A DNA stretch of 64,000 nucleotides from Prochilodus magdalenae (GCA_024036415.1 JAMWET010005531.1:220397-284396); one strand, 5' to 3'; counted from the first letter of the stretch, positions 49,401 to 61,413 are shown. Notes: generated from the letters alone by a model not told the origin. Translations and numbers: made by a program.

Positions 49401-52400
49401 TTGTCTGTCAATTTTACCACCATTAAAAGCACAGAGGTTCAAAATCCTGTATGCTTTCCTCCAGAGTACTCAGACCTGGCGGATGTTTTCAAAAAGGCTA
49501 AAACCAAATTGCCTCTGCACAGGGAATATGATAGTTCTGTTAAGAGGATAGATAATCAAATCAAACCTGTCGACTCACATACAGGAGACTTTGTCACAAG
49601 AGTACATCCGTCCATCCATGTCACCTTCAGCCGCCTGCTTGTTTTTTTTTTGTTAAAAAGAAGGATGGTGGTCTCAGGCCGTGTATAGATTACATGGGTC
49701 TAAATACCATCATGAAACCTTACCCTTATACCCTTCCATTCCTGTAGCTTTTGAACAGCTTAGAGGTGCTATTATATTCACTAAATTAGACCTTCGTAGT
49801 GCTTACGACGAGTGGAAAACTGCCTTCCACAACACTAGGGTGCGCTATGAGTACAGGGTTATGAGTTTCAGATCAGAAAATGCTCTGTCTGTTTCCCAAT
49901 CCTTCACTAATGATGTCCTCCAGGACATGTTAGGCCAGTTTGTTATCACCTACATAATTGATATTCTGATTTATTCACCTGATTACTTTACTCATGTGCA
50001 ATACATTAGACAGGTGTAAATAAATGTATCATTAATTGTTCCCGGCAACATTGCAATCCCACACTTCCTTCTGGTGCAACTACTCCTTTTGATAATGAGT
50101 GTATGTACAGGTGTACTTATGTTCTTCACATATGAACACTGTTTAGAAGTGAAGACCTGATTTCTGTATCTACAAATATGTTCCAGTAGCTGTGCTTACT
50201 TCTTTTCATGAGTGTATGCAGTTATGACAGCTAAGAACCTTTAGAGGGATAAACAGCAGGAGCTAATTTTGTGTAGTTTAGCATCTCAGGGTCTTACCTT
50301 CACACCAGGGGTTCAAAAGCATGTAGATGCTTTTGCTGGGGTCATACGTGGTCACAGACTCACTCTCCGGACTCTGGGTGACGATGGTGAGTTTGTACTG
50401 GCCGATGATGGCTTTTGGAGGGGAGTTGACTGACAGCTTGATCCGGTTGCTGTTCTGCTCTACAATCTTGGCCTCCCAGCACAGGTCCTGCAGCTCCTCC
50501 ACAAGAGGGATGATGACGTGTGTGCCTTTAGACACAAGCGGCATTGACCCTTTAAAAGACAAAATCAAGATTTTCCTTATACCAAACAGGGAGCATACAG
50601 TCATATTATGTTAACCAATCTAGGACTTATCCAGTCACATGCAGGAGGACCGGACATCCTGCTCAAATTACATGTTTAATTCATTTTTCTTGAAGTAAAA
50701 CCAAGTACACAACAACAACAATAAAAAAGACTTGATAACAAATTTATTGACATGTTCCATTTTATAATGTACAATTATTGTCTATTTTCTGAGGTTAACA
50801 CAATGGAGAAAAAAATAAAACATAACATGCGGCCTGTGCACATGTTACAGCACATTTTTATATATCGTCGCTGTCCAGTGAAAAACATGTATCTCAATTT
50901 TTGTTGGTTTTTACTTTTATGCATCATTTCATCAAAATCTGCCATTTACATATTGCGAAAATTTCATGATGACTGGACCAACAGAAATGGCCCAAAACTG
51001 TTCGGACAACTATATGGTTCCATTGACCTCCTGTAAAGTTAATATTTTGGAGATACTTGTTTTTCATTGGACAGCGGCGATATATATATATATTTAGGTT
51101 TAAAGTAGTTGAAGTTGTAAACTGAAATTGGAACCTGTATGCTAAAATTTTAATTGTACAATAAAACTTGTACACTAAAACCTGTTTACCATAAACCCAT
51201 ACCGCATTTGTATTTGTAAAAGACAAGATATTTTATTATGTTTTGAGTTTAATGTAAAGTTATTATTGTCTGTAGAGTCTTATTTTGGGAAGGGAAAACA
51301 TCCCTTATATTTGCTGAACTTTTGTAATGTTTTGTCATGGGAACAAACTGTAAAACGTCAGAAAGGCATAATGTAATTAATTATGTGATTAGCGTTCATT
51401 AACTATTCAATGTAATAATGAATCATCAACACCCCTGTTTGACATTTTAGCAACTGAATTAACTTGAAATAACTTGAAGTAACATGTAGACTGAAGCACA
51501 GCACATATACTGCCAGGAATGTCCTTCCATACACTGATTTATCAGATGAAGTAAGTGCACTCCCATTAAAATCACTGACCCTCCCCTTGCTGAAATCAGT
51601 GCATGGAGAACGGTTTGAACAGTAAAGAAAAGGCGCCCAGCTTGCTTCACTTTCTCAGTATCTCTGATTCATTTGTGTTTGCGTGTTACTGTTAGCGAGG
51701 CTATGTGAGATACCAGCCAAACTATTCCAGCTGTCGTAACATTTCCAGCAATGAGACGCACTGGTGTGATTCATTTACACATTAAGTGTAACACTTAACA
51801 ACATCCGTGTGCTATTTCACCGAGCAAGAGAGGGGTTATCGGAAGTTTAGTACTATTCCAGGCATCCGGTGGCACAGTGCTAACCCCCTTCCTCCCTCTT
51901 CCTCCTGAACCTTTACAAAGAGGAAATCTATGAGCCAAGTGTCATGCCAGACAGTTCTACATGTGATCACTTCCGGGAGGTTTCGTGGTCCTGACTATTG
52001 TACATAAGCCAAAACCTATTAAGCAGATCCTAAGTTTTTCAGACACTTAATGTTTAATGCTAGAACAACGTATCGATGTTTGCACAGCTTGAGACAAAAA
52101 TCTAGCAGCATAACCTCTGACTGACTCATTAGTCCACAGTGGGCTGCAAGGCTGCACTCCTCCCACTCTCTCTTTTTCTAGTCCGCACCCTGATAGAGAG
52201 GTCAGCATTCTTTCCAGGGTGGACTGAGAGGAAGGAGGTATTTGAGCCCAAATGTATGAAATCATATCCTTATCAGTAGATATTACAACCGATGCACAGA
52301 ACATACAGAAGGAAACTGCAAATAAAAACTCTCTACAGGTCTGTTGTGTATAAAGTGTGTTTATATATTTATTCAACATCTTCATGAATAAAACACAAAC

Positions 52401-54170
52401 ATAATGAAACTTATGTTTTTTTCTGGTGCGTGAACTTTCTAAAAACCTGTATTGGCCTGTGCCTGTACATACTCACTGGCCACTTTATTAGAAACAATTA
52501 CTCTATACTTTCACTTATTGGCCACTTTATCAGAAACCGTTACCTTATACTTTCACTTACTGGCTACTTTATCAGAAATAGCTACTTCATATTTCCACGT
52601 ATGTGTGTGTGTGCAGTAAACTGTACGTCATAATATATATGCCTCACACTGACCTGTCTTTAGCTCCAGATGTAGTTTGTCTGTGTTGACGTTGAAAGGT
52701 CTTGAGAGGTCAAGCTCCATTTGAAAGGTCTGGCCTCGGCGGATGATGAGCTCGCTGCTGTAGTACTGGTCAGTGTGATGTTCCTTGCGGTTCTGACCTG
52801 TTTTTGAGCTGAGCAGGTCCAGTGAACGCACAGTGAAAGATATCTCTGAAAGAAAGAGAAGGTGTGCTGTGTTTGTGAATAACAGAAAGTGTATATAATG
52901 TTATTAGTAAATACAATTTAAAGGCAGAATATCAGGACACGGTCAGTTGATGTTACTTCTTAAAAGAACTGCAAATATTTAACAGAGCTGTGTGGAAATA
53001 TTGAAATATTTAAAGTTCCTACAGCAAATTTTGCGTTTTGTGATCATTTTGTAGGTAACATGAGTAAAAACAATGGTTCTCAGACTAGTCCACATTTTTC
53101 CAACCTAACCTGTAACACATGGGGTAGAGTAAAGAATGCGGATTAGCTAGCGGTTTCCGAAGACAGGTTTATGAACTGCTGCAGTAAATCACATAAGAGT
53201 AAAATACAAAGCTGAATTGCTAAATTAACACTTACACAGGCCTACAGATAGCCTCTTATATTCATCACTTTAGCTGAATTGGGTTTAAGAGTTTTTACTG
53301 GTTTAAAGTCATGCTTCTAAATTATTTCTTATTTCTTTAACACATTTTATTTTGATTTGAGTGACCCAAAAATGATTGATATCTTATTCAAATAAATTAT
53401 TTAAAATTCCAGTTAGTCAACAAATAATACAATAATAATGTCTCAGACATTTCACCAAAACATTTTGACAGTGACAATTTAAATTAACTATGTAGGTTAG
53501 AATACAGTGGGCTAACAAAGAAAAGCAAGAACTGGCACAATAAGTCATTTAGACAATTGCTACATAAGTATTAGCTGGCTAGCAAATAAAACACCCTGTG
53601 TTTTATTTTCTTAGAAATCATTTTAAATTGTTGGCTAACATGTTGGTTGTAACTCATTCAGAAACTTTCCAGTGTGTTGCTGGAGGCTCTGCATTATTTC
53701 AACACAGGCGAAATTTAGTTTCAGTTGCGTGAAAGTTTCACCATCTAATGCCAGCCTGGAAATGTTGCCTATTGCAGGCTATCAGAAACTACCAGCTTAC
53801 ACAGGCACTGTAACTTTTATCTTACCTTTGAACTGTGTTGAATGCACAGATGCAATTCTGTCATGAGTAAAAGGTTTTTAGGCTAAAAATGCTCACCCTC
53901 CAGCTCCTTGTCTGTCGTGTGTGGAGGGGGGACCTCAGGGCCTGTTATTGGGGTATCATTTTCTTTGGAATCCTCTTCACTGTTGATATCATATGAGCTG
54001 ATCTGCTGTCGATAACAACAAGGAAAAACCTTCGGTAACCAGCTACAGCAAGCCCCTTCCCGCCGGTCCTCCTTAGAAGTCGCCTCCTTCTCAGGCACTG
54101 CATGCCCATTGCTCGTTGTGACACTGTGGAAACGGCCAACAGCTGAACCATCTCTGACTGATCCTGGCAT
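38251..54170 (-). CDS. tgm1: Tgm1-like protein-glutamine gamma-glutamyltransferase
   Basis: Thirteen coding exons (minus): 53897-54170, 52654-52845, 50298-50549, 46244-46362, 44314-44421, 44054-44231, 42671-42809, 41850-42042, 41268-41421, 39893-40177, 39035-39195, 38768-38904, 38251-38398; 2340 nt, 779 residues, all phases consistent. Domains: N-terminal extension with a Cys cluster (Cys41, 42, 51, 52) like the acylated membrane anchor of TGM1; transglutaminase N domain with [11 protein letters not shown] and KGTHVIIP; catalytic core with YGQCWVF (Cys365), NFHVWND (His424) and VDSTPQE (Asp447), spaced 59 and 82 residues as in human TGM1; then two C-terminal beta-barrels. It cross-links Gln to Lys (calcium dependent). 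TGM1 works at the plasma membrane of keratinocytes in mammals. The ATG follows directly on a splice acceptor, so 5' UTR lies in an upstream exon. Teleosts can carry several tgm1 paralogs, so the exact orthologue is open. Confidence 0.93.
42095..42240 (+). mobile_element. Tc1-like transposase C-terminal remnant in a tgm1 intron
   Basis: The plus strand reads [24 protein letters not shown], the C terminus of a fish Tc1 transposase (usual wording VEAVIKAKGGHTKY). Nothing of the catalytic core remains. It begins about 50 bp outside exon 41850-42042, so this insertion lies close to that exon's acceptor. A second relic of the same kind is at 16560-16700. Confidence 0.6.
42965..42983. repeat. (AC)n microsatellite
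   Basis: About nine AC units in the tgm1 intron upstream of exon 42671-42809. Confidence 0.9.
43131..43193. repeat. compound (TC)n(AC)n microsatellite
   Basis: TC units then more than twenty AC units, in a tgm1 intron. Likely length-polymorphic. Confidence 0.95.
44990..45498 (+). mobile_element. solo LTR with 5-bp target duplication (gypsy type)
   Basis: Begins TGTTACATCTG and ends CGTTACA (TG...CA ends). It is flanked by a perfect 5-bp direct repeat GCTAG at 44985-44989 and 45499-45503. It is 509 bp long with an internal partial duplication (GAGCTGTTGTACCTTTGT occurs twice, near 45182 and 45237). No pol or gag is adjacent, so it is a solo LTR left by recombination. It lies in the tgm1 intron between exons 44314-44421 and 46244-46362. 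A diverged relative is at 47261-48621. Confidence 0.88.
46365..46420. repeat. (AG)n microsatellite abutting a tgm1 coding exon
   Basis: Imperfect AG repeat starting two bases upstream of exon 46244-46362. On the gene's strand it reads (CT)n running into the splice acceptor CAG, so it serves as the polypyrimidine tract. Confidence 0.95.
47261..48621 (+). mobile_element. second gypsy-type LTR, interrupted by a hAT-like element
   Basis: 47261-47566 aligns in pattern with the solo LTR: ACGCCC-TCTGG, CCACCCTGG-CTCACCCA, ACACCTG, TAGGACTTATTA, CCATTGTTTGC, and AAGTCTCTGTRT in the same order. The 3' part resumes at about 48567 with CTGACCCCTTCCTG, matching the solo LTR's TTGACCCCTGTTACC. The 1 kb between is foreign. 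The gypsy pol fragment 0.8 kb further right may be the rest of the same provirus. Confidence 0.6.
47567..48566. mobile_element. hAT-like element inserted in the LTR
   Basis: The ends are rich in GTCGA words in both orientations (left AGTCGACGATTAC, right ATAGTCGAATCGTCGACC and CGACTCAGAATTTTG reverse complemented). The outer right end reads CTAGGGCTGTACCCGACTC on the minus strand, the AGGGCTGT start typical of many hAT elements in fish. The flanks TCTCTGATG and TTCTGACC could be a decayed 8-bp target duplication. No transposase frame, so non-autonomous. Family assignment is by resemblance. Confidence 0.5.
49420..50020 (+). mobile_element. Ty3/gypsy reverse-transcriptase fragment in a tgm1 intron
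   Basis: 49437-49560 encodes [20 protein letters not shown] followed by PLHREYD, the stretch before the RT. 49681-50019 encodes [39 protein letters not shown] and [14 protein letters not shown], the RT palm with the YxDD box changed to YIID. Parts are missing and frames shift (near 49600-49690). It is a different family from the gypsy remnant at 10-11 kb, whose wording diverges. Defective. Confidence 0.85.
50035..50110. repeat. short dispersed repeat shared with 18185-18240
   Basis: TGCAATC-ACACTTCCTTCTGG and GATAATGAGTGTATG here match TGCAATCTTACACTTCCTTC and GATGATGAGTGTATG at 18185-18240, in the same order and spacing. Identity of the parent repeat is unknown. Confidence 0.5.
50861..51085 (+). 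mobile_element. short TIR element (MITE-like), copy 2 of 3, best preserved
   Basis: 225 bp. Left end TATATCGTCGCTGTCCAGTG continues GAAAAACATGTATCTC; right end, reverse-complemented, is TATATCGCCGCTGTCCAATG continuing GAAAAACAAGTATCTC, so TIRs of about 36 bp with four mismatches. The interior contains CCAACAGAAATGGCCCAAAA, shared in reverse complement with the copies at 13177-13361 and 63511-63732. It is flanked on the right by a (TA)n run, so the target duplication (perhaps TA) cannot be fixed. It lies in the tgm1 intron between exons 2 and 3. Confidence 0.8.
52473..52598. repeat. three tandem copies of a 42-bp unit
   Basis: Units 52473-52514, 52515-52556 and 52557-52598, each reading YACTGGCCACTTTATYAGAAA-like bases then TACTTTCAC. 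Copies differ at several sites. Because 42 is a multiple of 3 the plus strand stays open as 14-residue repeats ([14 protein letters not shown] type), a chance effect. It lies 56 bp from tgm1 exon 52654-52845, downstream of its donor. Confidence 0.9.
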
Positions 54171-57000
54171 TCTAAAAAAGACAGAGGAGAAAAAGACATA
54201 TAGCAACAGGATGAAAAAAAGTTAATCAGCACTGATTGTGTCATTCATCTGACTTACTCTCTAATGACAGATTGGTGGGGAGCAATATCCTGAATTTTAC
54301 TTTATTGTACTTTATTTTTACTATATTTTCCATCCACTTGTTGTGCAGTTGTACATAGCAAAAACATCATTTATTTTACATGACCATTTTGTGTGACCAT
54401 ATGTCCTCTTTTTCCAGAGTATATTCTGTTTTTGGGACATAATATACACACCCACACATCGCGATGTATGAAATGTCTGGGATTTGCTATGCATTCATAT
54501 TGACATTTGCTGTCTGCAGTCTGCCCTGTCCCACTCTCCTGCCTGTCACACTAGGGTAATGCTGCTCAGTACAAAACTTCTTAATACAAAGGCTGGTATG
54601 TTCCGGACAGAACTACTGCACTCACATAAGGTTATCATTTTACAATTTCTATCCCCAGTGCCAGAATTATTTTAGTTTCTATACCCACAGAGCTTTGGCT
54701 ATCCCCATTTCTGTGCAGTTCTTTATCTGCAATACCAATGACAATTCATTGATCAAGAGAACATGTCTTTCAAATGCTGCAGTTCCTCTTTGGCAATAAT
54801 ACAAGTGAAGTGCTCCCACACATTATCATGCAGGTGTTGCCATTACACTATAGTTCACTATTGTGCACTATTGTAAGTGGTAATGCCTACATTTAATTCT
54901 AGGTCTGGATGAAAAACACATGCAATGATGCAGACGACTGACTGGCAGTTAAGTTTTAGACTGATTTTAGATTATTAATTGATTAAACGCTAGTAATTAC
55001 TATTCTTTTGAGACTCTGCATGTGAAGCAAATTTGTGAGACATGAGACGTGTTACGTGGTCTGAAAAATCCAACCCAACCCCCTCTTTTAACTCGCCTTT
55101 ACTGTCTCAGGCTTTACAGGGTGACTCACAGCTGCACATATCCACCATGTTTTAGATTGGGTTTTGTTTCCTCATGACTCTTAAAACATGCCCACTTATT
55201 GTTTTATGGAAGCCTCAGAGAATCTCAGAGAGTTCTTAAGAGCTCTGACTCTTTTCAAGTGGGAATGTGACGAAACATTCAAAGGGACTTTTCCCACTTT
55301 GAAGTCATAAACTGTGTACTTGATCATAAATGCAGCATGACATTTTAGTTACTTTAGCTTTTTATTTCACTACATAAGTATAGCAGTAAAGTAGTCAAAA
55401 TTCTTGAGTGAGTCTTGGTGGATTCTCTACATGGTGTGGCCCTTCAAAACTCAATTACATTGCCCACTGCTGCATGTGATTAACATAATTGCCCTTTACT
55501 CAAGATCTATAAACTTGATTTCAGGCGTCAAGTATTATAAACACATGACTGTAAACAGACAATTACGACTGTAGCTGCCATATACGCCTTGGACTGTGTG
55601 AAGTAAACATCAGGGTTTATCTCTTAATGATCAGAGTAGGATCTAATTCACATCACACCGCTGCATTTCACAGTGAAAGAGAATATTCACTGGTGTGGCA
55701 TTGATTAAATCTCAGTGGAGTCATGAGACTACAGAATCAGAAAGAGTTAACAGTGCGCTAATGTGAACCAGGTGGCTCCACATGACCATGCACTCTCACT
55801 CACTCTCTCTCTCTCCCTCTCTCTCTCCGCCTCTCTACAGCATTATCAGTTTCTTTTATTTTCTTAACATTTCTTTTCCCACAATAACCACATTCTGTAG
55901 CGTCACTCACCACATCGGTCTGCCTCTCCCAGGGCACTTCAGAGACTCATGTACTTATAACATAAACAAACTCTAAAATTCTACGCTGCTTCTACACACA
56001 CGCATTCACAAACTGTACAAACCCAATGCCGGTCTCCCACTCTCCCTCTCTTTCTTCTTTCTCACATGGTATTATGTAAGCTATAAAGACCTCCCTTGTA
56101 TTTTGATCTTTACAGTATGCCGGTTAATGTGAAACACGCTAAATGTCTACATCCTGGATTTATGTTTTCCTCTCCATGGCTTTATCTGCTCTTTATTATC
56201 AGTCTTTATCTCTAAAAAGCTGTATAAAGCTGTATAAATGCTTTATTTTCACAGAGCTATGTAGAGTACATTAAATCCACAGTCAAAGGTATTGGGTGGG
56301 GATTTTAAGATGCTTCAGGTTTCTGAATCAACCTAGTGCCAAAATCTGATTATGCAGGTTATGTGCTTCCTCTGTAAAGTGAATAAACACATGCTGAAGC
56401 AATTGAAAAATTTTCTTTGGCGTGGCCAAATGTAGGAATCCACCAAAAACACTTTTTACCCAACCGATATCTGATCCATAAATACAGGCAGATACTGAGT
56501 ACCAAAATAAATACTAACTTTATCAAACTTTACTAACCTATATATTCTAATATTTATACAATTACACTTTAAAATAACTTCATTTTGGTAATGTTCTTTT
56601 TCACATTTAAAACATAGTGAATGGCAAATCAATTTTTTTTTCTGATTTAAAAAAAAAACAGTAGTTTTAGGTCTCAAATGTGAAACTGACATTATATTGA
56701 TGATGATAACAATATAACACATCATATTCACTTCCTCAGACATGTCACCGACCAAGATCTGACTCAATATATTCACAATTATCAGATTTATCTGTTTACG
56801 GAAGCACAACCAACATCAACTAACAACCAACGAAAAACGTCTCTCCTCATGTTTCATGCATTTCCAGCAGATAGGTCTCCAAATCACAGCGTTAAATGCA
56901 TAGTCAAAAAACATTTAGGTTGCCATTAGGTCCCAGCAGGTGGAACAGCATGCTTTAAGACCATCAACATGTTAGAAATATAAAATCAGCCAATAAATTA
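54171..57000. other. tgm1 upstream region, no coding exon found
   Basis: On the minus strand CTTTTTTAG precedes the tgm1 ATG, showing that this region is probably 5' UTR intron. Contains a (CT)n-rich stretch at 55792-55838. No domain or repeat family recognised otherwise. Confidence 0.4.
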
Positions 57001-57039
57001 CCTTCTCATTTGTTTATTCATTGTAAGTCATCTTTATAT

Positions 57040-57780
57040 GGGGGTGCCCTCAAGTGGTTTCACACCAGGGATAATACGTTTGCTGTCACGCTGCTGTGTC
57101 CAGATATATATGCTCAGACGTAGGACTAGTTGTAGTAGCAAATATTCAAATGAGAGCTTTAATGGTAGAAGCAGAGAAGAGTTCCATGTGAATTGCAGCT
57201 GAACATGAGCCATTCAGTCCAAAGGTATGGAAGAACACCCCTGTGTGTATGTATGTGTGCTGGAATGCAGGTCTGGATGATTCCCAGACCCGCTCCTCCT
57301 GTGACCATAACTGCAGTTACCCTGATAAGGCATGCAGCAGGAGTAAGCATGCATTAGACTCAGAGCATTGTAGTCGTTTAATATGCAGAAAGATTTATGC
57401 ATGTGTGTAAAAGAGAGAGCAGTAAGGATTTCTTTGCACTTTCTGTGTAACACCGTGAATTCTTGGCTCAAGACCAGAGCAATTAACAAATGCCATTCGC
57501 TGTATCCCAAGCCTAGAATTCCCCACAGCCTGCACTCCCTCTGGAAAAAAAAAGCTTGTGGATCCCAGACTATCCCTTTAGTCATGCACCCCTTAATGGA
57601 GCCATGCACAATGGTGAGAAAAGTAGCATCAAACCCTCCACATTCTTCAGTTATGAAATACTCATTCATAGCAATATTCATCTCAGTCATCAGTCATAAG
57701 CCATTCATCTTTCCCCATTCAGTCACAAAAGCCATTAAGCCAAATATTTCCAGAAGAGGAATTAGTCTCCCCTAAAACAG
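57040..57780 (-). other. unassigned segment with a 158-codon open frame; possible LTR-like DNA
   Basis: The minus frame 57690-57214 is open for 158 codons, long for this AT-rich DNA, but shows no domain I know. The overlapping opposite frame 57383-57775 is open for 130 codons, suggesting a base-composition effect. Downstream on the minus strand, CATTAAAGCTCTCATTTG near 57150 resembles the poly(A)/R-U5 part of an LTR. No partner LTR was seen. Not called a gene. Confidence 0.25.
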
Positions 57781-60700
57781 TCAGGGTCAAAAAGTTCATA
57801 GCTGTAAAGATCCCCAGGCCAAAGTGCAGAGGCCCCATTGTTCCTGCGAGACTGTGCTCAGTAACTTTGGCATTTTGTATATTATGACTATAGGGTGTAG
57901 GGCTGTGCCAGTCGAGGAGACAAGGTTTCCTGCTCTCGGCTTCTCCCGCCAGCTAGATAACGTGCTGCACATGGGGCTGCCAGCCATTCGCTGCATTGTA
58001 AACAGAGCTACTGCCTGCTTTGTGTGTATATATTAATAGTAAATTAGGACAGATAATTACAAAACGGCCACCAATTATGCATTGCAAGGTCTTCAAAAGT
58101 TTGTTGTCATGTATCTCAGTACTTTTGTCAGTTACCCACCACTGCACATTGTCATGTAGATTTTTATAATGGAAATGTGCCAGACATTCCTGCCAGAATA
58201 AAGATATACATATTTTTGACCCCCTTTTGATAATTCTTTATTGAAACGTTGTTCATTTTAAGTGTATTTCTTTTTTTCTTTTTTCTTTATCTTATCCTGT
58301 CGTTAAAATTCATGCTGACTTAAAAAATAAAAAAATAAAAACCCACACATCTCCACCGCTCAACATAAAAAACTTTCTGACAGGAGTGATTTGTCGACAT
58401 TCAGGTGGCAGACCTAGGTAGATGGACATTACACTGCTTGGTAAGAGATGGTACAGTTGTGTACTGACACTAACTTTTTGTATTTGCATTTGTATTGTGA
58501 CTTTCTTAAAGTAATGAATAACACATTCCAACATTCTACATTCCTGGTGAAAACACTAGCAACAGGCAAATACTTTTTGATAGACAGTGAATATTGTTTG
58601 TGGTAGTGGTCTCTTTAAGTTTGTCATTGGGTGCTTGAAACCTACATGAGACTAATATGTGCTTGAGCTTCATAATATAAAGTGTTCCACAGGCAGAACT
58701 CAGCTGCATAAGTTGCAGGCAGCTCACCCTTGCCTGTTTGATGAAACAGCCAAAAGAGTACGAGCAGTTCATATAGCTATTACACAGCTAGTTGAATAGC
58801 TGAATGCACAGAAAAGCTTTTAACCATTGACATTGCAAAAACATTGTTGCGAGCTATGGTTGATGCTAAAGTCTCGGAGTGTGGGTTGAATTGAGTTTCT
58901 TCCCCTTTGACGTATATTAAGCTAACTAGGAATCCCCTGTTTGTCAATGGCCATTCCCTTCTCTAACCAATTTATTTTTCTATTGTGTAGACACAAAATT
59001 ACATAATTTGACACTGTTTGCTCTGCTGTTCTCTACTGTTTTGTGGATTTTCACCCACCATCGTTTGCATCTTTCAGGGTTTTAAAGGTGTTTTTAAAGA
59101 ACAAACTTATAATATATAAGTGTATATTTTTCAACCAAATAATCCAAATGGCCTTTTTATATTGTTAGTTACGTCCCTTGTCATACTAAGCATAGTTCAA
59201 CATATCATACCATTTCCTTAACTCTAAAATATGGTCACCAGCAAGCAAAAAAAAAAACATTAACCAATTATATCATCCCCTACTCCCATACATCATCAAC
59301 CAGCTCAGACACGCTCCCTGATTTTCACTTGGAATGACTTCACAGTACATTTCCATTCCATTTTAAAGCCCCTTTTATGTGTAGATGAACTGACTTATTG
59401 TTTTAGCAGATGTTGTATTAAATGCTGTAAAATACTGTAGATGTGTTAGAAGTTACAGACAAAAACAAGAACATGACCATGCAGAACACAATAAGGTGCA
59501 CATTCAGAAAAGGCTGAAGACTGATTTTACAGTTTGTATTTTGTGCCAGGTCCCTAATGATCCCTTAGTGACATTTTAAGGGTTAACCGTAGCTAATCAT
59601 ACCAAGTCCATTACAGTCCAGTCCCTCCCATATCTTAAACTTTCCTACACTCAGAGTGCCTTTTGCTCTGCACCTACATGCTACTATCGACACATATCTG
59701 TGACATTTATATTCAGCCAGTAATGAGGTCTGCATTACCATGTTGCACTCTGATGGCTGTAATATGTGCGTCTGCTCCTTGGCTGGTCTTCTGTGGCTCC
59801 TCTAAAGTAACCCAGCTGTTGGACGGAAGCCAAAAACTGCAGCTGTTGGGGTACAGTGGTGGGTCCAGGTCAAACCCACTACTACAAGGCCTAACTCAGA
59901 GCACATAGCTTTGCAGCACCAATTAGATAGTGTTGCAGTCAACAGTTCAGTTTTACATCCTGCAGTAACACTAACAAGTAGGAACATAAAGTAGCACAGA
60001 TGGAATTCAATACTGAATTATAATGTAGATATTCAAAGTACCCCAAAATGTCAAATTTCTTTATTTAGCTAGGTTTGAATCAACTGTTTTGGTAAAATGA
60101 ATCATCTTTAAGTTTACATAGACACAAAAAACCATGTATTATTTTGGTCATTCCAATTATTTACAGTCAAACTGGCCAATTTTTAAATATTTTTTTTTTT
60201 TTTTCCCCTTTTTAAATACCTAAACACATAAAAACCAGTGCCTCCTATGGTCAAATTTGCAACATAAATAATATTATTTGCTCTTTAATTGGTCAAACTG
60301 ACTTACGCATAGATAAAGATAAAGACAAAGACAAAGAAAGCAGCATGGGATCAAATTAAATTCTATATTAAAACGTTAAATTGCCATATTTATTTCATTT
60401 ATTTCATTTAGCACAATAAAGATCATCATATTGATCAGCTTTACTGGCCTCAATTTTATATGTCAAAAAGTTGCAACAAAGATTAGTCCAAATCAACATA
60501 ATAAATTGGACAACTGGACAATTCTGATTTAGGCTGATTCCAATCATGCCCTCTTAATATACAGAAATGAGGACTATAGTATATAAATAGACAATTCCAA
60601 TCCAATACATGGATTTGTATGTTAGCATGCAGCCTGGCATTTTATTTAGATCAAAAAATTTAAGCATACTTGTTGGCTATTAATTGATTATTATAATTAT

Positions 60701-61400
60701 GACTATAATATGCTGCTGTTAGCAATATGTCCATGTTTCTGTTCTGCTTGTTGTCTTTGAATGACCATGGTACATGGCCTTTAAACTAAAGTTGATAATG
60801 TAACAGTGTGTGGACACGTGTATAGGCGTACAGCAGTTTTATATAGCGTCTAATTACTTCAATCCCTCATTTAGACTATAACTGCTTCCTTGCAATACTG
60901 TGGTTGCGCCCCACACTAGAACTCTGCTTTTATGAGTAACTCCTTGACAACCTCACCTTTCACACGTCAACAGACCAAACAAAGAATGACCAACCCGAGT
61001 GACGGGGTCCAGGTCCGTCGGAATCTTATGAAACCATTAAATGACACAACGTCATGACCAGACCATTCAACGCCCACATTCCGCAATGAATCTGACACAG
61101 CAGTCCTTCTGTGATGACACAACACAGGAAAAAGCCAGAGGTGGAGTCGTACACGCAGTAAGACTTCGCAGGAACATATCAAGCAAAAATCCAAACAATG
61201 AAGTCAGAGCTTTTCATACATGCAGTGATTCACTGTATCACCAAATTAAGACTTTACTGGGGTTTCAGTATGTCTACAGACCTTGTCTTTGTTGATGAGG
61301 TATATGATGTACAAACTTCATAGTGAACTGGATAAAGTGCTTCTGTGGTTAAATCCTATTATAGTGTTATAGCAGGAGAGTCTTGAATTGTTTTCAGGGC
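57781..61400. other. non-coding DNA upstream of tgm1
   Basis: No exon recognised on either strand. A purine-rich AGATAAAG/ACAAAG simple repeat lies at 60309-60340. Open frames here are short and lack domain motifs. Confidence 0.35.
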
Positions 61401-61413
61401 AGAACGTTCTCAC

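Noticed and set aside
59663..59908. 81-codon open frame as a gene
   Set aside because: No domain, no splice or promoter context; within chance expectation.
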